Below, piece after piece: positions 14,491 to 23,209 of a stretch of DNA of 28,162 nt. Source of the DNA: REEB85 sp018971455 (GTDB lineage: Bacteria > Pseudomonadota > Alphaproteobacteria > Acetobacterales > Acetobacteraceae); the NCBI GenBank assembly GCA_028871195.1, contig JAGWNT010000050.1, forward strand, positions 1-28,162, in the 5' to 3' direction. The position numbers and the translations under genes are program-made. The notes below the pieces were generated by a model. It saw only the letters and a list, made by a program, of their open reading frames with translations, was not told where the DNA came from and searched no databases. Numbering within the stretch: the first letter of the stretch is position 1; each line of letters opens with the position of its first letter.

Positions 14491-15726
14491 GTGAGAATCA
14501 TCGTCGTCGGCGCCGGCATTGTCGGCATGGCCAGCGCCTGGTGGCTGGCGCAGGAAGGGCACGAGGTGACGGTGGTCGATCGCGCCGCCGCACCCGGCCA
14601 GGGCACCAGCTTCGCCAACGGCGCGCAACTCTCCTACGATTACGTGGCGCCCATGGCCTCGCCCGACGTGCTGCGCAGCCTGCCGAAATATCTGTTCGCC
14701 CGGCACAGCCCGGTGCGCTTCGTGCCCGCCATCGATCCGGCGCAATGGGTCTGGGGGCTTGGCTTCCTCACCGCCTGCTCGGCCCGCACGAGTGCCGAAA
14801 ACACCGCGAGGCTGCTGGCGCTGTCCCATCATAGCCGGACGGCGCTGCACGCCATGCTGGCCCGCACGCCGATGGATTTCTCGCATCGGCGCAACGGCAA
14901 GCTGGTCGTGCAGTCGAGCCGGGAGGGCATGGCGGCGGCCGAGGCGCAGCGGCAATTGCAGGCGGCGCTGGGCAGCGTGCAGCAGGCCCTCACCGCCGCC
15001 GAATGCCTCGCCCTCGAACCGGGGCTCGCGAGCATCGCGGACCGGCTGGTCGGCGGCATCTTCACGCCCGGCGAAGAGGTCGGCGACTGCCGGATGCTGT
15101 GTGCCGAACTGCAACGGGTGCTGACGCCCGCGGTGAGTTTCCGCTTTGGCACCGACGTGCAGGGGCTGGTCATGGATGGCAGGCGGGTCGCCGGCCTGCG
15201 CACCGGCGCCGGCGTGCTGGAGGCCGAGCTCTATGTGGTCGCGGCCGGGGTTGGCAGCCCGGCGCTGGCCGGGCGGCGGCTGCCGGTGCGCGGCGTGCGC
15301 GGCTATTCGATCACCGCACGGCTGCGCGACGATCATGCGGCGCCCGTGCGCAGCATCACCGACATCGCGCGCAAGACGGTCTATGCCCCGCTCGGCGGCG
15401 CGATGCGGGTGGCGGGGTTTGCCGAGATCGACAATGCCGGCGCGATCCTGCGGCCAGGGCGGATCGGCGAGCTGACGGGGACGCTGGAGGCGACCTTTCC
15501 CGGGCTCTGCGTGCTGGACGATGTGCAGCCCTGGGCCGGGCTGCGACCGGCGACGCCGAATGATCTGCCCCGCATCGGGCGGACGCGCGTGGACAATCTG
15601 CTGCTCAATACCGGGCATGGCTCGCTCGGCTTCACCCTGGCGGCGGGCAGCGCGCGGCTGCTGGCCGATGTGGTGGCCGGACGGCCGACGGGACTGTCCC
15701 ACGCGGCCTATGCGCCGGAGGTGTGA
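14491..15726 (+). CDS. dadA: FAD-dependent D-amino-acid dehydrogenase (DadA family)
   Basis: A 411-residue flavoprotein that oxidises D-amino acids to 2-oxo acids and ammonia, passing electrons to the respiratory chain. The FAD-binding start is MRIIVVGAGIVGMASAWWLA with the GxGxxG at residues 7-12, followed by VVDRAAAPGQGTSFANGAQL, which matches DadA (TS-x-ANAG). Mid-protein GVRGYSITARL and C-terminal PWAGLRPATPNDLPRIG and NTGHGSLGFTLAAGSARLLAD are also family-typical. GTG 14491 is chosen because GAGG lies five bases upstream and the flavin-binding strand starts at once; GTG 14455 would add 12 atypical residues. It lies 70 bp after purH. No alanine racemase or Lrp regulator is adjacent, so the physiological substrate is open. 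Confidence 0.88.
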   Translation: MRIIVVGAGIVGMASAWWLAQEGHEVTVVDRAAAPGQGTSFANGAQLSYDYVAPMASPDVLRSLPKYLFARHSPVRFVPAIDPAQWVWGLGFLTACSARTSAENTARLLALSHHSRTALHAMLARTPMDFSHRRNGKLVVQSSREGMAAAEAQRQLQAALGSVQQALTAAECLALEPGLASIADRLVGGIFTPGEEVGDCRMLCAELQRVLTPAVSFRFGTDVQGLVMDGRRVAGLRTGAGVLEAELYVVAAGVGSPALAGRRLPVRGVRGYSITARLRDDHAAPVRSITDIARKTVYAPLGGAMRVAGFAEIDNAGAILRPGRIGELTGTLEATFPGLCVLDDVQPWAGLRPATPNDLPRIGRTRVDNLLLNTGHGSLGFTLAAGSARLLADVVAGRPTGLSHAAYAPEV

Positions 15727-15737
15727 GGCTTCAACTG

Positions 15738-15761
15738 CGAGGCATTCTCATTGTTACGAGG
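15738..15761. promoter_or_regulatory. Possible metal-responsive operator upstream of mbfA
   Basis: CATTCTCATT (15743-15752) resembles one half of a Fur-type box and lies just upstream of the mbfA -35. It is bracketed by two direct CGAGG copies (15738-15742 and 15757-15761) 19 bp apart. The other half-site is poor. mbfA homologues are controlled by Irr in Rhizobiales; the Irr box is not clearly present here. Low confidence. Confidence 0.3.
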
Positions 15762-15766
15762 TCGTC

Positions 15767-15795
15767 TTGATCGTTGCGCCGGCGCTTGTCATATT
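15767..15795 (+). promoter_or_regulatory. Candidate sigma-70-type promoter of mbfA
   Basis: TTGATC (-35, 15767-15772) and CATATT (-10, 15790-15795) are separated by 17 bp in the only AT-richer part of the 104-bp gap after the dadA-type gene. A start near 15802 would give a leader of about 30 bases carrying the GAGGTGA ribosome site at 15820-15826. Confidence 0.5.
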
Positions 15796-15830
15796 CGCGC
15801 CGGGACCCAAAGCAGATCCGAGGTGACGCG

Positions 15831-16787
15831 ATGCGCAATTTCGACGAGCTGAGCGAGCGGGAGATCCTGGCACTGGCCATCGGCAGCGAGGAGGAGGACG
15901 GTCGCATCTACGCCGATTTTGCCGAGGGTCTGCGTGGCGACTATCCCGCCAGCGCCAGGATCTTCGTCGAAATGGCCGCCGAGGAGGGCGAGCATCGCCG
16001 GCGCCTCATCGATCTCTACCGGGAGAAGTTCGGAGAGCATATTCCGCTCATCCGCCGCCAGGACGTGCGCGGCTTCGTCACCCGCAAGCCGGTCTGGCAG
16101 TTGCAGCCCCTGCGCCTCGATGCGGTGCGCGGCCAGGCCGAGTTGATGGAGCTGGAGACCGCGCGCTTCTACCGCCGCGCCGCCGGCCGCAGCACCGATG
16201 CCTCGATCCGCAAGCTGCTGGGCGACCTTGCCGAGGCGGAGGAGGCGCATGAGCACACCGCCGAGCGGCTGCGCGAGGAGAACCTCCCCGAGGAGGTGCT
16301 GCACCAGGAAGACGAGGCGGCGCGGCGCATGTTCGTGCTGCGCGTCATCCAGCCGGGGCTTGCCGGATTGATGGACGGGTCGGTGTCTACCCTCGCGCCG
16401 GTTTTCGCCGCCGCCTTCGCCACCGGACGGTCCTGGGACGCCTTCCTCGTCGGCATGGCGGCCTCGATCGGCGCCGGCATCTCGATGGGCTTCGCCGAGG
16501 CGCTGTCGGACAATGGCAGCCTCACCGGGCGCGGCGCGCCGTGGATCCGCGGCGGCATCTGCGGGGTGATGACGACGCTCGGCGGCATCGGCCACACCCT
16601 GCCCTTCCTGATCCCGGGTTTCCTCACGGCGACGATCATCGCCATGATCGTGGTGATTGCCGAGCTTGCCGTGATCAGCTGGATCCGTTGGAAATACATG
16701 GACACCTCGCCGCTCTCGGCGGCGATGCAGGTGGGCTTCGGCGGCGCGCTGGTCTTCGCCACCGGAATCCTCATCGGCAGCAGCTAG
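15831..16787 (+). CDS. mbfA: MbfA-type membrane-bound ferritin/VIT1 iron exporter
   Basis: A 318-residue fusion. Residues 1-165 are a rubrerythrin/ferritin-like four-helix domain with the diiron pattern: Glu20/Glu21 in AIGSEEEDG, EMAAEEGEHRRR (Glu51/52, His55), QAELMELETARFYRR and EAEEAHEHTAERL. Residues 180-318 are a VIT1-like membrane domain with LAGLMDGSVSTLAPVFAAAF, AASIGAGISMGFAEALSDNG, GGICGVMTTLGGIGHTLPFL and a long helix before IRWKYMDT. In Agrobacterium and Bradyrhizobium, MbfA exports iron and protects against iron and peroxide stress under Irr control. The ATG follows GAGGTGA. It has its own promoter and ends 8 bp from the convergent modA. Confidence 0.9.
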   Translation: MRNFDELSEREILALAIGSEEEDGRIYADFAEGLRGDYPASARIFVEMAAEEGEHRRRLIDLYREKFGEHIPLIRRQDVRGFVTRKPVWQLQPLRLDAVRGQAELMELETARFYRRAAGRSTDASIRKLLGDLAEAEEAHEHTAERLREENLPEEVLHQEDEAARRMFVLRVIQPGLAGLMDGSVSTLAPVFAAAFATGRSWDAFLVGMAASIGAGISMGFAEALSDNGSLTGRGAPWIRGGICGVMTTLGGIGHTLPFLIPGFLTATIIAMIVVIAELAVISWIRWKYMDTSPLSAAMQVGFGGALVFATGILIGSS

Positions 16788-16795
16788 CAAGCACC

Positions 16796-17548
16796 CTAGG
16801 GAATGGTGAAGCCGCGCCTGACGAAGATGGCGCGGGCCTCGGGGCCGGCGAGGAAGCCGAGGAAGGCGCGGGCCGCCTTGCTGTCGCCGGCGCGCGTGAC
16901 GGCGAAGGGATAGAGGATGGGCGGATGGGTGTCGGCCGGGAAGGTGCCGGCGATGGCCACGCCCGAGGCGATCGCGGCGTCGGTCGAATAGACGATGCCG
17001 GCTGGCACCTCGCCGCGTTCGACCAGCAGCAGCGCGCCGCGCACATCCGCCGTGCGCGCCAGCCGGGGCTCGGCCTGCTGCCACAGGCCGAGCCTGGTGA
17101 GGGCCTGGCGCGCATAGATGCCGACCGGAACATGCGCCGGATCGCCGACCGCCAGACGGCCATCCTTGCCGAGCAGCGCCATCAAGTTCCAGCCGGGCCC
17201 GATCGCCGCCGGCTGCATCCGGGCCTTCGGCTCGACCAGCACGAGGGAATTGCCGAGCAGGGTACGGTCGGTGTCGGCCGCGATCAGCTTCCGCCCGACC
17301 GCCCATTTCATCCATTTGAGGTCGGCCGAGGCGAACAGATCGGCCCGGGCACCCTGGTCGATTTGCCGCGCCAGCGTGGAGGAGGCGCCGAAATTGAACT
17401 GGATGCCAGGGTGGCCGTGCGCCTGCCAGGCCTTGTCCACGTCGCGCAGCGCATCGGTCAGACTGGCGGCGGCGAACATGGTGAGCGTCTGGGCAAAGGC
17501 CTGGATCGGCGCGAGCAGAAGCACGGCCAGAAGAACGAAGCGGCGCAT
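16796..17548 (-). CDS. modA: Molybdate (or tungstate) ABC-transporter periplasmic binding protein
   Basis: A 250-residue exported solute-binding protein. Residues 1-19 are a Sec signal peptide (MRRFVLLAVLLLAPIQAFA, cleaved before Q). The mature protein starts TLTMFAAASLTDAL, and FNFGASSTLARQI supplies the second set of oxyanion-binding Ser/Thr residues. GVAIAGTFPADTHPPILYPF and AARAFLGFLAGPEARAIF complete the ModA pattern. Length is typical. The ATG at 17548 follows GGAGACC and makes a proper signal peptide; an ATG at 17584 would add 12 residues and lies inside a ModE-type operator, so I reject it. The ModB permease and ModC ATPase are not next to it, so it must work with a transporter encoded elsewhere. 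Tungstate specificity cannot be excluded. Confidence 0.92.
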   Translation of the reverse strand: MRRFVLLAVLLLAPIQAFAQTLTMFAAASLTDALRDVDKAWQAHGHPGIQFNFGASSTLARQIDQGARADLFASADLKWMKWAVGRKLIAADTDRTLLGNSLVLVEPKARMQPAAIGPGWNLMALLGKDGRLAVGDPAHVPVGIYARQALTRLGLWQQAEPRLARTADVRGALLLVERGEVPAGIVYSTDAAIASGVAIAGTFPADTHPPILYPFAVTRAGDSKAARAFLGFLAGPEARAIFVRRGFTIP

Positions 17549-17572
17549 GGCGGGGTCTCCGGCGAAGGGGAG

Positions 17573-17596
17573 CGTTATATCCAACAGGATATAGCT
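17573..17596. promoter_or_regulatory. ModE-type operator upstream of modA
   Basis: CGTTATAT (17573-17580), eight bases, ATATAGCT (17589-17596). Known ModE operators have the form CGTTATAT or CGCTATAT, eight bases, then the reverse complement, so spacing and both halves fit apart from the outermost base of the right arm. The inner bases extend the palindrome (TATATCC / GGATATA). It lies 25 bp before the modA start and 12 bp after the MFS stop. ModE binding is inferred. Confidence 0.65.
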
Positions 17597-17608
17597 GGAA
17601 ACCCTCCG

Positions 17609-19048
17609 CTACGCCATATGCCCGGGATGGCCGCTCATTTCGGTGGCGGCGTTGCGGGGCATCATCAGCGCGAGCGGGGCGCCGGTGAGCGAGACCATCG
17701 CCACCACCAGGAAGGCCACCGAGAAATCCCCCACCATCGGCTGGAGGTGGCCGGACGAGGCCATGGCGATCTCCAGCGCCGCCGCGCCGCCCGAGATGCC
17801 GACCGTCAGCGATACCTGCTGGATGGTGCTGTAGAGGCTGGTTGCCGCACTCATCCGCTCCCGCGGCACGTCGGCATAGGCGAGCGCGTTGTAGGCGGTG
17901 AATTGCAGCGAGCGGAAAAACCCGCCCGAGAGCAGGACGGCGTAGATGAACGCGACGGGCCAGGCGGGGCGGAAGGCCGCACACCCCGCCAGCAGCAGGG
18001 CGGACAGCACGCCATTGGCCACCAGCGTGTCGCGAAAGCCGAGGCGGCGCAGGGCCGACATGGCGGCGGGCTTCATCAGGATGGCGCCGGCGGAGCTGGC
18101 AAAGGTGATCAGGCCGCTCTGGGCCGCGGTGCGTCCGAAGCCGATCTGCAGCATCAGGGGCAGCAGGAAGGGAATGGCGCCCACGCCGGTTCGGAACAGC
18201 GACCCCGACACCACCGAGACCGCGAAGGTTGGGATGCGCATCAGGGTGAAATCGAGCAGGGGCGCTGCGTGGCGGCGGGCATGGGCCCAGTAGGCGAGGC
18301 AGGCCAGCAATCCGGCGCCGATCATGGCGCCGGTCAGGGCCGGGGACACCAACCCGCGTCCGGCCGTCTCCAGCCCGAACATCAGACAGGCCAGGCCGAT
18401 GCCGGTCATCGCCAATCCGCGGAAATCGAACGGTGCACCGCCCGGTTCGCGCACATCGGCGACGAACCAGGTGACCAGCGCCACCCCGAGCACGCCGATC
18501 GGGATGTTGATGTAGAAGATCCAGCGCCAGGAGAACCAAGTGACGATGAACCCGCCGAGCGGCGGGCCGATCACCGGGCCGATCAGCGCCGGCACGGTCA
18601 GCCACGCCATCGCGGCCACGAGCTCGGATTTCGCCACCGATCGCAGCAGCACCAGCCGGCCCACCGGAACCATCATGGCGCCGCCGATGCCCTGGAAAAT
18701 GCGCGCCAGCACCAGCGTGGTGAGGGAGAAGGACAGGCCGCACAGGACCGAGCCCACGGTGAAGATCGCAATCGCTGCGCGAAAGATGGTGCGCGTGCCG
18801 TAGCGGTCGGCCATCCAGCCGCTGGCCGGAATGAAAACGGCCAGGCTGAGGAGGTAGGAGGTCAGCGCCACGCTCATATGCGTCGGGTCGGCGCGGAAGG
18901 CCCGCGCCATGGTCGGCAGGGCGGTCGAGATCACCGTGCTGTCGAGATTCTGCATGAAGAGGGCGCAGGCGACGATCAGCGCCGTCAGCCGCGTGCGGTT
19001 CAGGATGGGCGCGGCGCCGGGTGGAGGGTCAGCCATCCCCGTCAGCAT
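17609..19048 (-). CDS. MFS transporter, DHA2 (EmrB/QacA-like) family
   Basis: A 479-residue integral membrane protein with about 13-14 hydrophobic segments. It opens ALIVACALFMQNLDSTVIST, the DHA2 motif D1 (L-D-x-T-x-x-x-x-A-L-P). It continues with SGWMADRYGTRTIFRAAI (motif A), LARIFQGIGGAMMVPVGRLV (motif B) and GPVIGPPLGGFIVTWFSWRW (motif C, typical of proton-drug antiporters). The substrate is unknown. No EmrA-type adaptor lies beside it, so it probably acts across the inner membrane only. ATG 19048 is preferred over 19036 or 19087 because a GGCGGGG precedes it; this choice is weak. It follows the quinone oxidoreductase by 67 bp, with a strong stem-loop between, and precedes modA. Confidence 0.88.
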   Translation of the reverse strand: MLTGMADPPPGAAPILNRTRLTALIVACALFMQNLDSTVISTALPTMARAFRADPTHMSVALTSYLLSLAVFIPASGWMADRYGTRTIFRAAIAIFTVGSVLCGLSFSLTTLVLARIFQGIGGAMMVPVGRLVLLRSVAKSELVAAMAWLTVPALIGPVIGPPLGGFIVTWFSWRWIFYINIPIGVLGVALVTWFVADVREPGGAPFDFRGLAMTGIGLACLMFGLETAGRGLVSPALTGAMIGAGLLACLAYWAHARRHAAPLLDFTLMRIPTFAVSVVSGSLFRTGVGAIPFLLPLMLQIGFGRTAAQSGLITFASSAGAILMKPAAMSALRRLGFRDTLVANGVLSALLLAGCAAFRPAWPVAFIYAVLLSGGFFRSLQFTAYNALAYADVPRERMSAATSLYSTIQQVSLTVGISGGAAALEIAMASSGHLQPMVGDFSVAFLVVAMVSLTGAPLALMMPRNAATEMSGHPGHMA

Positions 19049-19075
19049 CGCCCCGCCGGCCGGCGGAGGGAAGCA

Positions 19076-19104
19076 CCGGGCGCGCATACGCGATGCGCGC
19101 CCGG
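19076..19104 (-). terminator. Stem-loop terminator after the quinone oxidoreductase gene
   Basis: Perfect 12-bp arms CCGGGCGCGCAT and ATGCGCGCCCGG with a five-base loop begin 12 bases after the qor stop on the minus strand. A short pyrimidine tract (TGCTTCCCTCC) follows. This is the most stable hairpin in the window and probably separates qor from the MFS gene. Confidence 0.6.
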
Positions 19105-19115
19105 CGTTGCGAGGG

Positions 19116-20087
19116 TCAGGGGATGAGCACCGTGCTGCCGGTGGTCTTGCGGGCTTCGAGCGCGGTGTGGGCCGCCGCGGCCTCGGCCAGCTTGAAGGTC
19201 TGGTTGACGCGGATCTTCACCGCGCCGGTTTCCACGACGCCGAACAGCTCGCTCGTCACGTGTTCGAGATCGGCGCGCTTGGAGGTGTAGGTCGCCATGG
19301 TCGGGCGGGTGATGTAGAGGCTGCCCTTGGCGCTGAGGATGCCGAGATCGACCGGCGGCACCGGACCGGAGGCATTGCCGAAGCTGACCATCATGCCGAG
19401 CGGGGCCAGGCAGTCGAGGCTGCTGGCGAAGGTGTCGCGCCCGACGCTGTCATAGACTACCGGCACCATCGCGCCGCCGGTGATGCGCTTGACCTCGGCC
19501 GGCAGGTCGGCATGGCCGACCACCACATGGGCCGCACCGTTGGCGCGCGCGAGCTCGGCCTTTTCCGGCGTGGAGACCACGCCGATGACGCTGACGCCGA
19601 GATGCTGCGCCCACTGGCACATGATCAGGCCGACGCCGCCGGCCGCGGCATGCACCAGGATGGTCTCGCCGGCCTTCACCCGATAGGTGCGGCGCAGCAG
19701 GTACTGGGCCGTCATCCCCTGCAGCATCATGGCTGCGGCGGTGGTGAAGTCGATCGCGTCGGGCAGCACCACCAGCCGGTCCGCGGCGATGACGCGCTCG
19801 GTCGAGTAGCCGCCGAGCGGTCCGCCGGCATAGGCCACGCGGTCCCCCGGCTTGACGGAGGTGACGCCGTCGCCCACCGCCAGCACCGTGCCGGCGCCCT
19901 CCATGCCGAGGCTGGTGGGCAGCGCGGTCTTGTAGAGGCCGGTGCGGAAATAGACGTCGATGTAGTTCAGGCCGACGGCGGCGTGGCGGATCAGGGCCTC
20001 GCCGGGGGCGGGCTCGGGCGTGGGCACATCCTCCCATCGCATGACCTCGGGGCCGCCATTGGCGTGGATGCGGATGGCTTTCGTCAT
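19116..20087 (-). CDS. Zeta-crystallin-like NADPH:quinone oxidoreductase
   Basis: A 323-residue member of the medium-chain dehydrogenase/reductase superfamily, quinone oxidoreductase branch. The N-terminal catalytic domain starts MTKAIRIHANGGPEVMRWED and has HAAVGLNYIDVYFRTGLY and LGMEGAGTVLAVGDGV. The NADPH fold shows ILVHAAAGGVGLIMCQWA (AAGGVG at 148-153) and GVVSTPEKAELARANGA. The zinc-ligand cysteines of alcohol dehydrogenases are missing, as expected for Qor. It reduces quinones or enones by one or two electrons; the natural substrate is not clear. ATG 20087 begins exactly at the family start. It lies 46 bp downstream of ogt on the same strand, so both are likely on one transcript. Confidence 0.93.
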   Translation of the reverse strand: MTKAIRIHANGGPEVMRWEDVPTPEPAPGEALIRHAAVGLNYIDVYFRTGLYKTALPTSLGMEGAGTVLAVGDGVTSVKPGDRVAYAGGPLGGYSTERVIAADRLVVLPDAIDFTTAAAMMLQGMTAQYLLRRTYRVKAGETILVHAAAGGVGLIMCQWAQHLGVSVIGVVSTPEKAELARANGAAHVVVGHADLPAEVKRITGGAMVPVVYDSVGRDTFASSLDCLAPLGMMVSFGNASGPVPPVDLGILSAKGSLYITRPTMATYTSKRADLEHVTSELFGVVETGAVKIRVNQTFKLAEAAAAHTALEARKTTGSTVLIP

Positions 20088-20133
20088 GGGTGATCCATCT
20101 TGCTGGTGGCGTGGAACGATTGGGCGGTGGCGG

Positions 20134-20595
20134 TCAGACCAGGCTCGTGCCGCTGGTGCGAGCCTCCAGCGCCAGGAGAAATTGCTTGGTAGCGATCCCC
20201 TCGCCGCCGGAATAGCCGCCGATCCCGCCGCTGGCAACGACCCGGTGGCACGGGATCAGGATCGGGATCGGGTTGGCGGCGTTCGCCCCGCCGACCGCAC
20301 GCGGCCCGCCGCCGGCGACGCGGGCGATATCGGCATAGGTGCGCGTCTCTCCGGGCGGGATGGCGCGCAGCGCGGTCCAGACGCGCTGGCGGTAGGCCGT
20401 GCCGGCGGGCGCCAGCGGCAGATCGAAGGCGAGGAGCTCGCCGTCGAAATAGGCGTGCAGCTGATCGCGCGCCCGGCGCAGCACGGGGCTCGGCGTCTGG
20501 TCGCGTCCCCAGCCCCAGTCGATGGCCACGATCGCCCCCTCCTCTTCCGAGACCGAGAGATCGCCGACCGGGGTGTGCAGCGAGAGCTGGGGCAA
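20134..20595 (-). CDS. ogt: Methylated-DNA--protein-cysteine methyltransferase
   Basis: A 153-residue suicide DNA-repair protein that moves the methyl group from O6-methylguanine (and O4-methylthymine) to its own cysteine. The catalytic core PIPILIPCHRVVASGGIGGY carries Cys116, preceded by the helix-turn-helix region RQRVWTALRAIPPGETRTYADIA and the Asn-hinge AVGGANAANP. No ATG is available near the natural start. A TTG at 20595 gives MPQLSLHTPVGDLSVSEEEG, which fits the family N-terminus, and AGGA lies nine bases upstream, so I take TTG as initiator. The nearby ATG at 20625 is in another frame. Upstream lies a 15-bp tandem repeat with -35-like elements; downstream qor is probably cotranscribed. 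Confidence 0.9.
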   Translation of the reverse strand: MPQLSLHTPVGDLSVSEEEGAIVAIDWGWGRDQTPSPVLRRARDQLHAYFDGELLAFDLPLAPAGTAYRQRVWTALRAIPPGETRTYADIARVAGGGPRAVGGANAANPIPILIPCHRVVASGGIGGYSGGEGIATKQFLLALEARTSGTSLV

Positions 20596-20643
20596 GCAGG
20601 GCCGTCCTGTTGGGCGGGGGGCATGGCAACGCCGGACGGCAGT

Positions 20644-20688
20644 TCTGTCAAGCTGGGGTCTGCCAAGCTGGGGTCTGCCAAGCTGGGG
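20644..20688. repeat. 15-bp direct tandem repeat, three copies, between yyaL and ogt
   Basis: The unit TCTGYCAAGCTGGGG occurs at 20644-20658, 20659-20673 and 20674-20688. The first copy has T and the others C at position five. On the minus strand each unit contains AGCTTGGCA or AGCTTGACA; the copy nearest ogt holds a perfect TTGACA (-35 consensus, 20651-20646). The array begins 2 bp after the yyaL stop codon. Confidence 0.9.
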
Positions 20689-20690
20689 GC

Positions 20691-22751
<2,061 letters not shown>

Positions 22752-22860
22752 GCGGTGTCCTTGCGTCGCGGGATGCTTTGCCAGATAGGCCCGGGGGCGG
22801 CGTGGCGATAGATGCCGAGGGCATCGGCCGGCCGGGCGCACGCAATTCAGTGAGGTGGAC

Positions 22861-23205
22861 GTGAAGGAAGATCGACGCCCAGGGGACCCGGCGCTGTTCT
22901 ACGATGCGCATCTGTTCGTCTGCTGCAACCGCCGGCCCGACGGGCACGCGCGCGGTTCTTGCGCCGGCAAGGGTGCGGAGAAGCTGCGCGATTACATGAA
23001 GGCGCGCGCCAAGGAGCTCGGTCTGTCGCGCCTGCGGGTCAATTCGGCGGGCTGCCTCGACCGGTGCGAGCTGGGGCCGTGCCTGGTGATCTACCCTGAA
23101 GGCATCTGGTATAAAATCGAAACAACCGGCGATGTCGATGAAATTCTTCAACGACATGTGCGGGACGGCGGGCGCGCCACGGCGTTGATGATGGATGCTG
23201 CCTGA
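22861..23205 (+). CDS. Thioredoxin-like [2Fe-2S] ferredoxin
   Basis: A 114-residue electron-carrier protein of the thioredoxin-like [2Fe-2S] family (also seen as the NuoE/HoxE C-terminal fold). The start FYDAHLFVCCNRRPDGHARG is typical. Cluster ligands are probably Cys21 (or Cys22), Cys34 in GSCAGKG, and Cys65 and Cys69 in SAGCLDRCELGPC. The central helix EKLRDYMKARAKELGL and the segment VIYPEGIWYKIETTGDVDEIL also match. The redox partner is unknown. Start is GTG, either 22861 (GAGGTG close upstream) or 22855; no ATG is available before the conserved region. Its 3' end abuts the mnmE start by 4 bp (or overlaps if mnmE begins at 23195), so it leads the mnmE-mnmG-rsmG-parAB run. Confidence 0.88.
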   Translation: MKEDRRPGDPALFYDAHLFVCCNRRPDGHARGSCAGKGAEKLRDYMKARAKELGLSRLRVNSAGCLDRCELGPCLVIYPEGIWYKIETTGDVDEILQRHVRDGGRATALMMDAA

Positions 23206-23209
23206 TTTC

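Noticed and set aside
17572..17584. ATG at 17584 as the modA start
   Set aside because: It lies inside the ModE-type operator, lacks a ribosome site, and would place 12 residues before a normal signal peptide.
17549..17608. Molybdenum-cofactor riboswitch upstream of modA
   Set aside because: The 60-bp gap is too short for the element, and the palindrome is fully explained as a ModE-type operator.
15789..18743. A very long open frame on the minus strand across mbfA, modA and part of the MFS gene
   Set aside because: Its translation is low-complexity (Arg, Ala, Gly, Pro), it runs against three well-recognised genes, and long antisense frames are expected at this GC content.
20592..20625. ATG at 20625 as the ogt start (with a frameshift)
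   Set aside because: It is in another frame. The in-frame TTG at 20595 gives the expected N-terminus with AGGA upstream, so no frameshift is needed.
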